This document shows positions 27,607-36,118 of a stretch of 64,000 nt of DNA, piece by piece; within the stretch, counting starts at the first letter, position 1, and each line of letters begins with the position of its first letter. This DNA is from Krasilnikoviella flava. Its GTDB lineage: Bacteria > Actinomycetota > Actinomycetes > Actinomycetales > Cellulomonadaceae. The stretch lies in NCBI RefSeq assembly GCF_900167525.1, contig NZ_FUZQ01000007.1:62001-126000 (forward strand), in the 5' to 3' direction. A model generated the notes under the pieces. It made no database searches. It was given only the letters and a program-made list of their open reading frames with translations, and was not told the origin of the DNA. Position numbers and translations under genes: made by a program.

Positions 27607-28074
27607 ATGCGCCTGCACATCGCCGCCGATCACGCCGGATACGAGCTCAAGACCCACCTCGTCGACCACCTGCGCGCCGCCGGGCACGACGTCGTCGACC
27701 ACGGCGCCCACGAGCTCGACCCGCAGGACGACTACCCCGCCTTCTGCATCGCGGCGGGCGAGGCCGTCGTCGCGGAGCCCGGCACGCTCGGCATCGTCAT
27801 CGGGGGCTCGGGCAACGGCGAGCAGATCGCGGCCAACAAGGTCGTCGGGGTGCGCGCGGTGCTCGCCTGGTCGCTGGAGACGGCGACGCTCGGCCGCCAG
27901 CACAACGACGCCAACGTCATCGCCGTCGGCGGCCGCATGCACTCCGTCGAGGAGGCGACGTCGTTCGTCGAGGCGTTCGTCGCCGAGCCCTTCAGCGGCG
28001 ACGCCCGCCACCAGCGCCGCATCGACAAGCTGGCCGCGTACGAGGCGTCGCACGACGTCTCCGCCATCGCCTGA
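27607..28074 (+). CDS. rpiB: Ribose-5-phosphate isomerase B
   Basis: The protein is 155 aa from ATG 27607 with GAGGGAGA upstream. RpiB/LacA fold: RLHIAADHAGYELKTHL (phosphate-binding Asp-His), VVDHGAHELDPQDDYP, the anion loop GIVIGGSGNGEQIAANKV where actinobacterial enzymes use Glu instead of the enterobacterial Cys, and RQHNDANVIAVGGRM. It interconverts ribulose 5-phosphate and ribose 5-phosphate in the pentose phosphate pathway. The glycosylase gene starts two bases after its stop, so they form an operon. Confidence 0.95.
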   Translation: MRLHIAADHAGYELKTHLVDHLRAAGHDVVDHGAHELDPQDDYPAFCIAAGEAVVAEPGTLGIVIGGSGNGEQIAANKVVGVRAVLAWSLETATLGRQHNDANVIAVGGRMHSVEEATSFVEAFVAEPFSGDARHQRRIDKLAAYEASHDVSAIA

Positions 28075-28075
28075 C

Positions 28076-29101
28076 GTGCCCGAGGGGCACACCGTCCACC
28101 GCCTCGCCGGAGCCCTGAACGGGCTGTTCGGCGGCGAGATCCTCGCCGTGTCCAGTCCGCAGGGCCGGTTCGAGGGCGGTGCCGCGCTGCTCGACGGCCG
28201 CCGTCTCGTGGCGGCGGAGGCGTGGGGCAAGCAGCTCTTCTGCGCCTTCGCGCCCACCGACCCGCCCGCGGGGCCGCACGACGACGTGCGCTGGCTGCGC
28301 GTCCATCTCGGCCTCTACGGGGCGTGGACGTTCGCCGGCGACCCGTCGACGGGCCCGGGCGGGAGCGGCAGCAGGATCGTGCACGCCATCGGCGCGCCGC
28401 GGCGGCGCATCGGGGAGCGGGAGACGACGCCGGTCGCGGAACCCGGGGGCGCCGTCGACGGCTGCCTCTCGGGGGAGTGGGTCGCGCCCGCCCCACGGGG
28501 CGCGGTCCGGCTGCGCCTGCTCGGCGCGCATGCCGTCGCGGACCTCACCGGCCCGACGGCGTGCGAGGTGCTCACGGGGTCCGAGAAGGCCGCCGTCGAG
28601 GCGCGCCTCGGGCCGGACCCGATCCGCGCCGGGACGTCGGGGGACGGGGGTGGGCGCGCGGAGTTCGTCGCCCGTGTCCGCCGGTCGCGGGTGACGGTCG
28701 GCCAGCAGCTCATGGACCAGGCGGTGATCGCGGGGGTCGGCAACATCTACCGCGCGGAGGCCCTGTTCCGCGCCGGGGTGGACCCGCTGGGCCCCGGGCG
28801 CGACGTCCCGGAGACGGCGATCGGCGCGATCTGGGACGACCTCGTCGTCCTGATGCGCGACGGCGCCACCACGGGCGCGATCGTCACCACCCGGCCGGAG
28901 CACCGCGTGCCGGACGGCGTGCACGGCGCCGCCCGGCGCACCCGGCAGAACACCGACGGCGCCGCGGGCGCGGTGCCCTCCGACGAGGCGTTCTACGTCT
29001 ACCACCGCGACGGCCTGCCGTGCCGTGTCTGCGGGGCGCCCGTGCTCACGAAGGAGCTGGTCGGGCGCAACCTGTTCTGGTGCGGGGTCTGCCAGGCCTG
29101 A
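28076..29101 (+). CDS. Fpg/Nei-family DNA glycosylase-AP lyase
   Basis: The protein is 341 aa from GTG 28076, fixed because the mature enzyme must start PEG/PEL; here PEGHTVHRLAG gives Pro2 and Glu3 as catalytic residues. The core shows the H2TH region QQLMDQAVIAGVGNIYRAEALFRAGVDP and a C-terminal zinc finger (PCRVCGAPVLTKELVGRNLFWCGVCQ, CxxC...CxxC). The sequence is closest to the actinobacterial Nei2-type endonuclease VIII rather than MutM, judging by the PEGHTVH start. It excises oxidised pyrimidines and cleaves the abasic site. About 60 residues in the middle (GSRIVHAIGAPRRRIGERE) look like a lineage-specific insertion. Confidence 0.9.
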   Translation: MPEGHTVHRLAGALNGLFGGEILAVSSPQGRFEGGAALLDGRRLVAAEAWGKQLFCAFAPTDPPAGPHDDVRWLRVHLGLYGAWTFAGDPSTGPGGSGSRIVHAIGAPRRRIGERETTPVAEPGGAVDGCLSGEWVAPAPRGAVRLRLLGAHAVADLTGPTACEVLTGSEKAAVEARLGPDPIRAGTSGDGGGRAEFVARVRRSRVTVGQQLMDQAVIAGVGNIYRAEALFRAGVDPLGPGRDVPETAIGAIWDDLVVLMRDGATTGAIVTTRPEHRVPDGVHGAARRTRQNTDGAAGAVPSDEAFYVYHRDGLPCRVCGAPVLTKELVGRNLFWCGVCQA

Positions 29102-29122
29102 CCCCCGCCGGGCCGACGGCGG

Positions 29123-30439
29123 TCAGAACACCCAGCCGCAGGCGGGCGCGACGGGCCAGCCGAACGCGGCGGACGCCCGGGCGAGCGCGCCGGGCGTGCG
29201 CTCGGTGACGAGTCCTGCGCCCGCGAGGGCCGCGAGCGACGTCCCGCCCAGGTAGGCGGCGCCGAGCTCGCGGACGTCGAGCTCCAGGTCGGGCGCGGCG
29301 TCCGTGCGCTCGCACGACGCCTCGCCGAACGCGGCCGCCCGCAGCCGCCACGACCCGGCGTTGTCGGGCAGGCGTGCGTCCGCGACGCCGAGGACGACGT
29401 CGACCTCGGCCTGGTAGCGGCGGCCGGCCAGCGCGGCGGGGACGTCGACGACGCGCACCCACACGTTGTCCGCGACGCGGGGCGCGGCCGCCCGCGGGTC
29501 CACCAGGAGGCTCGTGACCGGGTCGTCCGTGGCCAGCAGGAACGGCTCGGTCGTGGCCATGAGGTCGAGGTCGAGCAGCACTCCCCACAGGGCGCGCGCC
29601 GCGGCGGCGTCGAGCGCCACGACGTCCCCGGTGTGCACCGTGCCGCGCGGGCCCGTCACCTGCCAGTCGAGGGTGCGGCGGAACGTGGCGTAACCGCGCG
29701 GCTCGCCGTCGCGCTCGACGACGACGACGCGCAGCGACTCCCGCCCACCGGTGCGGAAGGTCTTCGGGTCCGACCAGTAGCTGTCCCACAGCGCGTCGCT
29801 CTCCCGCGTGGCCCAGCCGGGGCGGTTGAGGCCCCCGGGCGCCGTCGGCAGCCCGGGGGCGCGGTGCAGCCGTGCGACGAGCTCCCCGTGCCGCACGCGG
29901 TCGGCGTGCTCGATGCGCACGGAGTGCTCGTCCGCCCCGGGGACGTCGCGCAGGGCGGCGCCGCGCGGGACGGTCAGGCGCAGGTCGTCCGCCGCCTTGC
30001 CGTAACCGAACCGGCCGTAGATGGCGGTCTCCGCGGCGAACAGCGCCGACAGGGCCTCGCCGCGCTCGCGGCAGCGCTCGAGGTGCTGCCCGATCATGGC
30101 CGTGAGGAGCCCACGACGGCGGTGCTGCGGGTGCACACCCACCCAGGTCAGGCCCGCGGTCGGCAGGGTGGCGCCGGGCACCGGGAACTCGGCGAACGGG
30201 TAGGACGCGCGGACCGCGGCCAGGCCGCCGCGCCCGGACGGGCCCGCGACGCCGTCGGCCTCGACGCCGACGGCGCGCTCCCAGGTCAGCGGCAGGGCGA
30301 GCGCGTCGAACTCGTCCACGGAGTGCGGGTCCGGGAAGGCCCAGGTGTCGAGGTCGAGCAGGGCGTGGCGGTCGGCGGACGTGAGCTGGCGGAAGCGGTA
30401 CCCGGCGGGCAGGGCGGTCGCGGGCTGGTCGGAGGTCAC
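29123..30439 (-). CDS. eis: Eis-type GNAT N-acetyltransferase
   Basis: The protein is 438 aa from GTG 30439. The tripartite Eis architecture is visible: an N-terminal GNAT with the acetyl-CoA loop VHPQHRRRGLLTAMIGQHLERC, a second atypical GNAT, and a C-terminal sterol-carrier-like domain ending in a bulky carboxylate (ACGWVF), where the terminal Phe carboxylate is the catalytic base in Mycobacterium Eis. RYGFYG-like ETAIYGRFGYGKA is conserved. Eis proteins acetylate amines, including aminoglycosides, at several positions; the natural substrate is uncertain. It is divergent from the alkyltransferase-like gene at 30515. Confidence 0.88.
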   Translation of the reverse strand: MTSDQPATALPAGYRFRQLTSADRHALLDLDTWAFPDPHSVDEFDALALPLTWERAVGVEADGVAGPSGRGGLAAVRASYPFAEFPVPGATLPTAGLTWVGVHPQHRRRGLLTAMIGQHLERCRERGEALSALFAAETAIYGRFGYGKAADDLRLTVPRGAALRDVPGADEHSVRIEHADRVRHGELVARLHRAPGLPTAPGGLNRPGWATRESDALWDSYWSDPKTFRTGGRESLRVVVVERDGEPRGYATFRRTLDWQVTGPRGTVHTGDVVALDAAAARALWGVLLDLDLMATTEPFLLATDDPVTSLLVDPRAAAPRVADNVWVRVVDVPAALAGRRYQAEVDVVLGVADARLPDNAGSWRLRAAAFGEASCERTDAAPDLELDVRELGAAYLGGTSLAALAGAGLVTERTPGALARASAAFGWPVAPACGWVF

Positions 30440-30514
30440 CGCTCGATCGTCGCCCGAGGGTCCCGCGCCGGCCAGTGCATTTCCGCGGTCGGTGCCTGGT
30501 CGTAGGGTCGCCGT

Positions 30515-30955
30515 GTGCCTGCCGCCCCCGAGGAGCCACTGGACGCCCCCGACGAGTACGCCGCCGAGGTGCTCGGCCTGGTGCGCCGCATCCCGTCCGG
30601 CCGCGCGATGACGTACGGCCTGGTCGCGGAGATCGTCGGCGAGAAGCTGGGGCGGGGCGGCCCGCGGCAGGTCGGGAACGTCATGGCCGGCTCCGGGGAC
30701 CGCTACGCGCACCTCGTGCCGGACGGCGCGGTGGTGATCGGACCGGTGCAGGACGACCACGCCGTCCCGTGGTGGCGCGTGGTGAACGCGTCCGGGGCGC
30801 CGCCGGCCCGGCACGTCACCGCGGCGCTCGACGCGCTGCGCGCGGAGGGCTGCCCGCTCTCCCGTGACGGCCGCCGCGTGGACCTGCGCCGCGCCGTGTG
30901 GTTCCCCCAGGACGACGGCGGCGTCGAGGGCCGACGGGACGACCGGGTCGTCTAG
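30515..30955 (+). CDS. Alkyltransferase-like protein (MGMT family without the acceptor Cys)
   Basis: The protein is 146 aa from GTG 30515. TAGGGT at 30503-30508 puts the start about where transcription would begin, so it is probably leaderless. MGMT-type DNA-binding fold: LVRRIPSGRAMTYGLVAEIVG, PRQVGNVMAG, AVPWWRVVNASG. The motif PCHRV of repair methyltransferases is PWWRV here, so the alkyl-acceptor Cys is replaced by Trp. Such ATL proteins bind O6-alkylguanine, bend DNA and hand the lesion to nucleotide excision repair. Its stop shares bases with the stop of the convergent gene (CTAG at 30952-30955). Confidence 0.9.
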   Translation: MPAAPEEPLDAPDEYAAEVLGLVRRIPSGRAMTYGLVAEIVGEKLGRGGPRQVGNVMAGSGDRYAHLVPDGAVVIGPVQDDHAVPWWRVVNASGAPPARHVTAALDALRAEGCPLSRDGRRVDLRRAVWFPQDDGGVEGRRDDRVV

Positions 30956-32097
30956 GCCTTCGTCGGCGCCACCCGCGCGGCCACCGAGCCGGCGGTGGCC
31001 CGCACGCGGGCGCCCAGCGGGGTGCCGCCGTCCGCGTTCTTCCGGGCGGCCTGCGACGCGGCGAGCACGGTGAGCATCGAGGACGGGTCGCCCTGCAGCA
31101 GCATCGTGGTCAGCGCCGTCCCGTCCCAGCGGGCCAGGTCGCGGGCGATCTTGTCCGCGGGCCCGACGAGGGCGATCTCCTCGACCAGCTCGGTGGGCAC
31201 GGCGCGCGCGGCGTCCTCCTTGCGGCCGGCCAGGAAGAGCGCCTGCACCTCGTCGAGCTCGGCCGCGTAGCCGAGCCGGTCGAGCGAGGCCTTGTGGAAG
31301 TTGGCCTCTTTGGAACCCATGCCGCCGGCGTACAGGGCGATGTGCGGGCGGATCACGTCCGCGGCAGCCTCGACGTCGTCGCGCACGACGACGGGCACGG
31401 TCGCGAGCACCTCGAAGGACGAGGACGGTGCACGCTCGTCGGTGCGCTGCGCGAACCCGGCCGCGAGCAGCTCGCGGTGCTCGGCGTCGGCCTTCGGGGC
31501 GTAGAACCCTGCCATCCAGCCGTCGGCGATCTCGGCCGCGAGCGCGACGTTCTTGGGGCCCTGCGCGGCGAGCACGATCGGGATGTCGGCGCGGCGCGGG
31601 TGCACCGTGGGCTTGAGGGCCTTGCCCAGCCCGGTGGCTCCGGGGGCGTCGGCGGGCAGCGGGAGCCGGTAGAAGTCGCCGTCGGCGGTCACGGGGCGCT
31701 CGCGGGCGAAGACCTGGCGCACGACGTCGACGTACTCGCGCGTGCGTGCCAGCGGTCGGCGGTACGGCTGGCCGTACCAGCCCTCCACGACCTGCGGTCC
31801 GGAGGCCCCCAGCCCGAGCACGAACCGCCCGCCCGAGAGGTGGTCGAGGGTGATCGCCTGCATGGCCGTCGCGGTCGGGGTGCGGGCCGCCATCTGCGCG
31901 ATGCCGGTGCCGAGCCGCAGGCGGCGCGTGCGCGAGCCCCACCAGGCGAGCGGCGTGAACGCGTCCGAGCCGTAGGCCTCGGCCGTCCAGACCGAGTCGA
32001 GGCCCAGCGCCTCGGCCGCGACGAGCGCGGGCACGATCCCCTTCGGAGGCTTGCGGGACCAGTAACCGGTCTGGATGCCGATGCGCAGGGTGCTCAT
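30952..32097 (-). CDS. LLM-class F420-dependent oxidoreductase
   Basis: The protein is 381 aa from ATG 32097 with GAGGAG upstream. Luciferase-like TIM barrel: [84 protein letters not shown] and [24 protein letters not shown]. This is the actinobacterial LLM F420-dependent subgroup with the conserved [12 protein letters not shown] loop. The flavin-like cofactor is inferred as F420; a cofE gene lies at 57505. Substrate unknown. A 14-bp palindrome sits 50 bp upstream of the start. Confidence 0.88.
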   Translation of the reverse strand: MSTLRIGIQTGYWSRKPPKGIVPALVAAEALGLDSVWTAEAYGSDAFTPLAWWGSRTRRLRLGTGIAQMAARTPTATAMQAITLDHLSGGRFVLGLGASGPQVVEGWYGQPYRRPLARTREYVDVVRQVFARERPVTADGDFYRLPLPADAPGATGLGKALKPTVHPRRADIPIVLAAQGPKNVALAAEIADGWMAGFYAPKADAEHRELLAAGFAQRTDERAPSSSFEVLATVPVVVRDDVEAAADVIRPHIALYAGGMGSKEANFHKASLDRLGYAAELDEVQALFLAGRKEDAARAVPTELVEEIALVGPADKIARDLARWDGTALTTMLLQGDPSSMLTVLAASQAARKNADGGTPLGARVRATAGSVAARVAPTKA

Positions 32098-32146
32098 GGG
32101 GCGGGTGCTCCTCGTCGAGATGGGCCGTCGCGGCGTTCCCCGATCT

Positions 32147-32160
32147 TCCCGGTACCGGGA
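32147..32160. promoter_or_regulatory. Palindrome upstream of the LLM oxidoreductase gene
   Basis: TCCCGGTACCGGGA is a perfect 14-bp palindrome, 50 bp before the start at 32097 and 72 bp before the divergent YjbR gene. It could be an operator for either. No adjacent regulator gene supports a specific assignment. Confidence 0.4.
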
Positions 32161-32231
32161 GTATGGGGTAATGCCCGTCACACCTTAGCCGACGTCGTGC
32201 GTGCGGCGGGCGGGCCGCTAGGTTCGGGCTC

Positions 32232-32621
32232 ATGGTCACTCTCGACGACGCGGCCCGCGCCGCCGCGGCGCTGCCCGACGTCACCGAGACGACGACGTTC
32301 CGGAACCGGGCTTGGGCGGTGTCCGGCCGCGTGTTCACGTGGGTGCGGCCGTTCAGCAAGGCCGACCTGCGGCGGTTCGGGGACGACCCCGTACCCGACG
32401 GGCCGATCCTCGCCGTCGTCGTCGACGACCTGGGCGAGAAGGAGGCCGTGCTCGCCGCCCGCCCGGAGACGCTGACGATCCCGCACCTCGACGGCGTGGC
32501 CGTCGTCCTCGTCCGGCTCGACGCGGTCGACGCCACCGCCCTGCGCGAGCTCCTCGTGGACGCCTGGCTCGCGAAGGCGCCCCGGTCGCTCGCCGAGGCC
32601 CACCGCGACCTGCTCGGCTGA
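32232..32621 (+). CDS. MmcQ/YjbR-family protein
   Basis: The protein is 129 aa. LPDVTETTTFRNRAWAVSGRVFTWVRPFSKADL followed by PILAVVVDDLGEKEAVLAARPETLTIPHLDG and a C-terminal LRELLVDAWLAKAPRSLAE helix match the small YjbR/MmcQ family, a double-wing fold of uncertain DNA-binding function. The usual F-T/HFDGYPAVLVRL region is represented by IPHLDGVAVVLVRL. No partner gene is obvious: the LLM gene is divergent and the DUF1648 gene converges 12 bp away. Confidence 0.85.
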   Translation: MVTLDDAARAAAALPDVTETTTFRNRAWAVSGRVFTWVRPFSKADLRRFGDDPVPDGPILAVVVDDLGEKEAVLAARPETLTIPHLDGVAVVLVRLDAVDATALRELLVDAWLAKAPRSLAEAHRDLLG

Positions 32622-32633
32622 CGTCGCGCGTGG

Positions 32634-33647
32634 TCAGTGGCGCCGGGAGCGGTCGGCCATCGCGTTGAGCAGCGCGGCGGCGTCCGCGGCGCCGTCGACG
32701 GTGACCGCGAACGACCGCCCGCCGGTGCGCTCGACGAGCAGCGCCTCGCCCGAGCGCAGCACCACGCCCACGCGCCCGTCGCGGGCGGTGCGCCAGCCCC
32801 ACCCGCCGTAGTCGCGCATCGGGCGCACCTGCGTCACCGAGGCCCGCACCACCTCGTCCGCCGGGACGTGCGTGCCCGGCCACCGGGCCGCGGAGCGCAC
32901 CGTCAGGCCGGCGGCGTCCACGCGCACCGTGAAGGCGAACATCGTGACGAACAGCGCAGCGAGGGCGGCGGGGACGACCAGCATCGTCCACTCGGCCGTC
33001 AGGGCCGCGGCCAGGGTGGTCAGCGCGACGGCGGCCGCCCCGACCGCGATGCCCGGTCCGCCCGTCGCACGGCGTAGCCACACCGCGCGCTCGCCGTCCC
33101 GCAGCGCGGCTCGTGGCGCGTCGTCCGGCACGGCCTCGGTGGCCGGCATCGCGGGGTCGCCCGGTACGAGCGCGGCCGCGATCGCCGCGGGCACGAGCGG
33201 GAGCAGGAAGGTGGCCAGGAGAGCGGCGCCGGACAGCTCGGCCTGCGCGGCGTCGACGAGGCCGCGCTGCGGCGCGAGCGTGGTGACGGTGATCGTCGCC
33301 ATGAAGGCGCCCGACCACACGCAGCCCGCCGCGGTGATCCGCCGGGTCGCGGCGGCGGCGCCCTGCGTGATCCCGATGGCCGCGAAGAGCGCGCAGAGCC
33401 CGACGGCCGCCACGACCCCCACGACGGCGAGCGTCGTCGGCGCCATGAAGCCGTCCGGTGTGCTGCCGCTCCAGTGCGACGCGACCTGTGCCGGCAGCTC
33501 GTCCCGCCACGTCCACACCACCGCCGCCCCGGCGAGCGCGAACAGCAGCCCGGCGAGCGAGGACCATGTCATCGCCCGGCGCGCCCGGGGGCGCCAGGCC
33601 TCCGTGCCGGCCGTTCGCGAAGAGCCGGGCGGGGGAGCGGGGGTCAT
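32634..33647 (-). CDS. DUF1648-type integral membrane protein
   Basis: The protein is 337 aa from ATG 33647, overlapping the GntR gene stop (ATGA). The N-terminal DUF1648 signature is WRDELPAQVASHWSGSTPDGF after a first membrane helix (SLAGLLFALAGAAVVW). Further helices: TTLAVVGVVAAVGLCALFAAIG, AALLATFLLPLVPAAIAAALV, AVGAAAVALTTLAAALT, MLVVPAALAALFVTMFAFTV. A C-terminal beta-rich cytoplasmic domain (PH-like: WPGTHVPADEVVRASVTQVRP, RVGVVLRSGEALLVERTGGRSFAVTVDG) follows. DUF1648 proteins commonly pair with YtrA-type GntR regulators, as here. Transport or signalling role unknown. Confidence 0.85.
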   Translation of the reverse strand: MTPAPPPGSSRTAGTEAWRPRARRAMTWSSLAGLLFALAGAAVVWTWRDELPAQVASHWSGSTPDGFMAPTTLAVVGVVAAVGLCALFAAIGITQGAAAATRRITAAGCVWSGAFMATITVTTLAPQRGLVDAAQAELSGAALLATFLLPLVPAAIAAALVPGDPAMPATEAVPDDAPRAALRDGERAVWLRRATGGPGIAVGAAAVALTTLAAALTAEWTMLVVPAALAALFVTMFAFTVRVDAAGLTVRSAARWPGTHVPADEVVRASVTQVRPMRDYGGWGWRTARDGRVGVVLRSGEALLVERTGGRSFAVTVDGAADAAALLNAMADRSRRH

Positions 33648-33994
33648 CGGTTCATCGCCTCCGTGACGAGGGTGGTGGTGGTCTGGGTGGACAGCCCTGC
33701 CCGCCGGGCCGCGGCGGCCAGGTCGGCGACCGCCCGTTCGACGTCGGTCAGGTCGGGAGCGGCGGCGGAGACGACGGCGCCGCGGCCGCGCCGGAGCTCG
33801 ACCGTGCCGTCGTCGCGCAGCACCTGGTAGGCCCGCAGGACGGTGTGCATGTTGAGGTCGAGGGACGCGGCCAGCTCGCGAGCGGACGGGAGCCGTTCCC
33901 CGGGACGCAGGGCACCGTGTGCGACCCCGAGGCGCACCTGGGCGACCAGCTGCGCGTACAGCGGCTCGTCGGTCGTCGGGTCGATGCGCCACAT
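33644..33994 (-). CDS. GntR-family regulator, YtrA subfamily
   Basis: The protein is 116 aa from ATG 33994 (GTG 33997 also possible). DEPLYAQLVAQVRLGVAHGALRPGERLPSARELAASLDLNMHTVLRAYQVLRDDGTVELRRGRGAVV is the GntR winged helix, followed by only about 40 residues, the short C-terminus of the YtrA subfamily that controls adjacent membrane-protein genes. The DUF1648 gene is translationally coupled downstream. A perfect inverted repeat at 34012-34034, 18 bp before the start, is the likely operator, so autorepression is expected. Confidence 0.92.
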   Translation of the reverse strand: MWRIDPTTDEPLYAQLVAQVRLGVAHGALRPGERLPSARELAASLDLNMHTVLRAYQVLRDDGTVELRRGRGAVVSAAAPDLTDVERAVADLAAAARRAGLSTQTTTTLVTEAMNR

Positions 33995-34011
33995 CACCCG
34001 CGCGAGGCTAG

Positions 34012-34034
34012 TTGTTCTACGACTACTAGAACAA
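34012..34034. promoter_or_regulatory. Candidate YtrA-type operator
   Basis: Perfect inverted repeat TTGTTCTA-N7-TAGAACAA, strikingly AT-rich for this genome, immediately upstream of the GntR gene. Autoregulation through such a site is normal for this subfamily. Confidence 0.75.
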
Positions 34035-34092
34035 GTTCGCCGCGTCCCCGCCGGCCGTGTGCCCGGGACCGACCGAGTGCCGGGAACGACCA

Positions 34093-34130
34093 CGGCCCGT
34101 GCCCCGCCGTGACGGCGAGGGCACGGGCCG
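34093..34130 (-). terminator. Terminator after cysE
   Basis: A 12-bp perfect stem (CGGCCCGTGCCC at 34093-34104, GGGCACGGGCCG at 34119-34130) enclosing a smaller GCCGTGACGGC hairpin, 17 bp downstream of the cysE stop on the reverse strand. Confidence 0.8.
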
Positions 34131-34146
34131 CGGTGGCCGGGCGTGC

Positions 34147-34827
34147 TCAGATCACGTACTCGAGCAGCTCCGAGGCGTCCTCGACGTGCTGGCCGTGGTC
34201 CGGCCGGTGGCCGGGGGCGCGTGCGTGCGCGGGAACCCCCACGGCCACCATGCCGGTCGGCACGTCGCGGGTGACGACGGCGTTCGCGCCGATCTGCGCG
34301 TCGTCGCCGATCCACAGCGGGCCGAGGATCTTGGCCCCGGCGCCCACCATCACCCGGTCGCCCAGGGTGGGGTGCCGCTTGCCGCGCGTCATCGACCGCC
34401 CGCCCAGGGTGGAGCCGTGGAACAGGACGCAGTCGTCGCCGACGACGGCGGTCTGGCCGATCACCACGCCCATGCCGTGGTCGATGAAGAGCCGCCGCCC
34501 GATCCGGGCCCCCGGGTGGATCTCGATCCCGGTGGTCCACCGTGCGACCTGGGACAGGAGTCGTGCGGGGAGCCGCAGCGCGGGCCGGTGCCACATGCGG
34601 TGGGTCACCCGGTGCGCCCAGACCGCGTGCACGCCCGGGTAGCCGAGGGCGACCTCGAACCGGGAGCGGGCGGCCGGGTCGTGGGCGTGCGCCGCCTCGA
34701 GGTCCTCCGCGAGGATCTCGACCAGGTGCCGGAGGCCGGGGCGGTGCCCCTCCGGCATCGGATGGTCGACGTCGCCGTCCACGCCCTCGGCGGCGTCGAC
34801 GTCCGGTGCGTTGCGGTGGCTCGTCAC
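34147..34827 (-). CDS. cysE: Serine O-acetyltransferase
   Basis: The protein is 226 aa from GTG 34827; an in-frame ATG 23 codons later would give a length closer to short EpsC-type enzymes. Left-handed beta-helix acyltransferase: YPGVHAVWAHRVTHRMWH, TGIEIHPGARIGRRLFIDHGMGVVIGQTAVVGDDCVLFHGSTLGG, KRHPTLGDRVMVGAGAKILGP, IGANAVVTRDVPTGMVAVGVPA. The catalytic His-Asp pair is in FIDHGMG. It makes O-acetylserine from serine and acetyl-CoA, the substrate of CysK encoded one base upstream. CysE enzymes are usually feedback inhibited by cysteine through the C-terminal tail, which here ends ELLEYVI; the terminal Ile is the CysK-binding residue in the cysteine synthase complex. Confidence 0.95.
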   Translation of the reverse strand: MTSHRNAPDVDAAEGVDGDVDHPMPEGHRPGLRHLVEILAEDLEAAHAHDPAARSRFEVALGYPGVHAVWAHRVTHRMWHRPALRLPARLLSQVARWTTGIEIHPGARIGRRLFIDHGMGVVIGQTAVVGDDCVLFHGSTLGGRSMTRGKRHPTLGDRVMVGAGAKILGPLWIGDDAQIGANAVVTRDVPTGMVAVGVPAHARAPGHRPDHGQHVEDASELLEYVI

Positions 34828-34828
34828 G

Positions 34829-35764
34829 TCAGTCCAGCAGGTCCGAGTACAGGATCGTGGACAGGTACCGCTCGCCGAAGTCGGGGATGACGACGACGAT
34901 CAGCTTCCCGGCGCTCTCCGGCCGCTTCGCGACCTCGAGCGCCCCCGCGATCGCGGCGCCCGACGAGATGCCCACCAGGAGGCCCTCCTCCTTGGCCGCG
35001 CGGCGGGCGAGCTCGACCGAGGTCTCGGCGTCGACGTCCAGCACCTCGTCGTAGACGGAGGTGTCGAGGATCTCCGGCACGAAGTTGGCGCCCAGGCCCT
35101 GGATCTTGTGCGGCCCGGGGTTGCCGCCGTTGAGGATGGGGGACTCGGCGGGCTCGACCGCGACGATCCGCACCTCGGGCTTGCGCTCCTTGAGCACCTG
35201 ACCCACGCCCGTGATCGTGCCCCCCGTGCCGATGCCGGACACGACGACGTCGACCGCGCCGTCGGTGTCTGCCCAGATCTCCTCGGCGGTGGTCTCCCGG
35301 TGCACCTTCGGGTTGGCCTCGTTGGCGAACTGCCGGGCGAGGACCGCGCCGGGTCGCTCGGCCGCGATCTTCTCCGCGGCGGCCACCGCGCCCTTCATGC
35401 CTTCCGCCCCCGGGGTGAGCACGAGCTCGGCGCCGTAGGCGCGCAGCAGGGCGCGCCGCTCCTTGGACATGGTCTCGGGCATCGCGAGGACGACCTGGTA
35501 GCCGCGCGCGGCGCCGACCCAGGCCAGCGCGATGCCGGTGTTGCCCGACGTGCCCTCGACGATCGTGCCGCCCGGCTGCAGGGCGCCGGACGCCTCCGCG
35601 GCGTCGATGATCGAGACGCCGATGCGGTCCTTCACGGAGTTGGCCGGGTTGTAGAACTCGAGCTTCGCGACGACCGTCGCGTCGAGGCCGGCGGCGAGAC
35701 GGTTGAGCCGGACGAGCGGGGTGCGGCCGATGAGCTTCGTCGCGTCGTCGTAGATGCGTGCCAT
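34829..35764 (-). CDS. cysK: Cysteine synthase (O-acetylserine sulfhydrylase)
   Basis: The protein is 311 aa from ATG 35764 with AGAAGGA upstream. PLP lysine in [11 protein letters not shown], substrate loop [13 protein letters not shown], phosphate-binding [12 protein letters not shown], and C-terminal [16 protein letters not shown], all typical of CysK. It replaces the acetyl group of O-acetylserine with sulfide to give cysteine. It is the first gene of the cysK-cysE operon. It has a long leader (about 350 nt) from a promoter near 36119-36147 with a small SD-preceded ORF at 35934-36047, suggesting post-initiation control. Confidence 0.96.
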   Translation of the reverse strand: MARIYDDATKLIGRTPLVRLNRLAAGLDATVVAKLEFYNPANSVKDRIGVSIIDAAEASGALQPGGTIVEGTSGNTGIALAWVGAARGYQVVLAMPETMSKERRALLRAYGAELVLTPGAEGMKGAVAAAEKIAAERPGAVLARQFANEANPKVHRETTAEEIWADTDGAVDVVVSGIGTGGTITGVGQVLKERKPEVRIVAVEPAESPILNGGNPGPHKIQGLGANFVPEILDTSVYDEVLDVDAETSVELARRAAKEEGLLVGISSGAAIAGALEVAKRPESAGKLIVVVIPDFGERYLSTILYSDLLD

Positions 35765-35895
35765 GGGGTGATCCTTCTCGAGGGTGCGTGCGGGCGAGAT
35801 GGTGCGGGTGTGCCGCCGCGCGGCGCCGGGCCTCGGAGAAGCGCAGCGCAGGGGAGCGACGGCCGGGTCGGTGCGAGCGCCGCACGGTCGCCGGG

Positions 35896-35915
35896 GACCC
35901 GCCGTCGGGCGGGTC
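35896..35915 (-). promoter_or_regulatory. Hairpin in the cysK leader
   Basis: An 8-bp perfect stem GACCCGCC/GGCGGGTC with a 4-nt loop lies 19 nt after the stop of the small upstream ORF and about 130 nt before cysK. It could act in attenuation. The remaining leader down to 35765 shows nothing else I can name. Confidence 0.4.
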
Positions 35916-35933
35916 GGACGTGACGTGGACGCT

Positions 35934-36047
35934 CTACCGACAGGATCGCGGCGTCGTCGCCGCGGCGCACGCCGGGGTGCGGGGCGAGGCCGCCGGCACC
36001 GTCCTGCGAGCGGTCGAGGGGGTGGCGCGGGGGACGGCGACGGTCAT
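35934..36047 (-). CDS. Possible 37-aa leader peptide ahead of cysK
   Basis: An ATG at 36047 follows AGGAGGAG at an ideal distance and opens a 37-codon frame, rich in Ala, Pro, Thr and Arg, that ends RSCR before TAG. It has two Cys codons, at positions 27 and 36, the second one codon before the end. It lies about 65 nt downstream of the predicted transcription start and 170 nt before cysK. The strong SD argues for translation. A link to cysteine-dependent control is inferred from position and the late Cys codon only. Confidence 0.45.
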   Translation of the reverse strand: MTVAVPRATPSTARRTVPAASPRTPACAAATTPRSCR

Positions 36048-36118
36048 GCCCGGCCCTCCTCCTGGTGCTTTCGGTGAATGCTGTCGTCAGGCGACGTCTG
36101 TCGCAGGCTGACGCGCCG

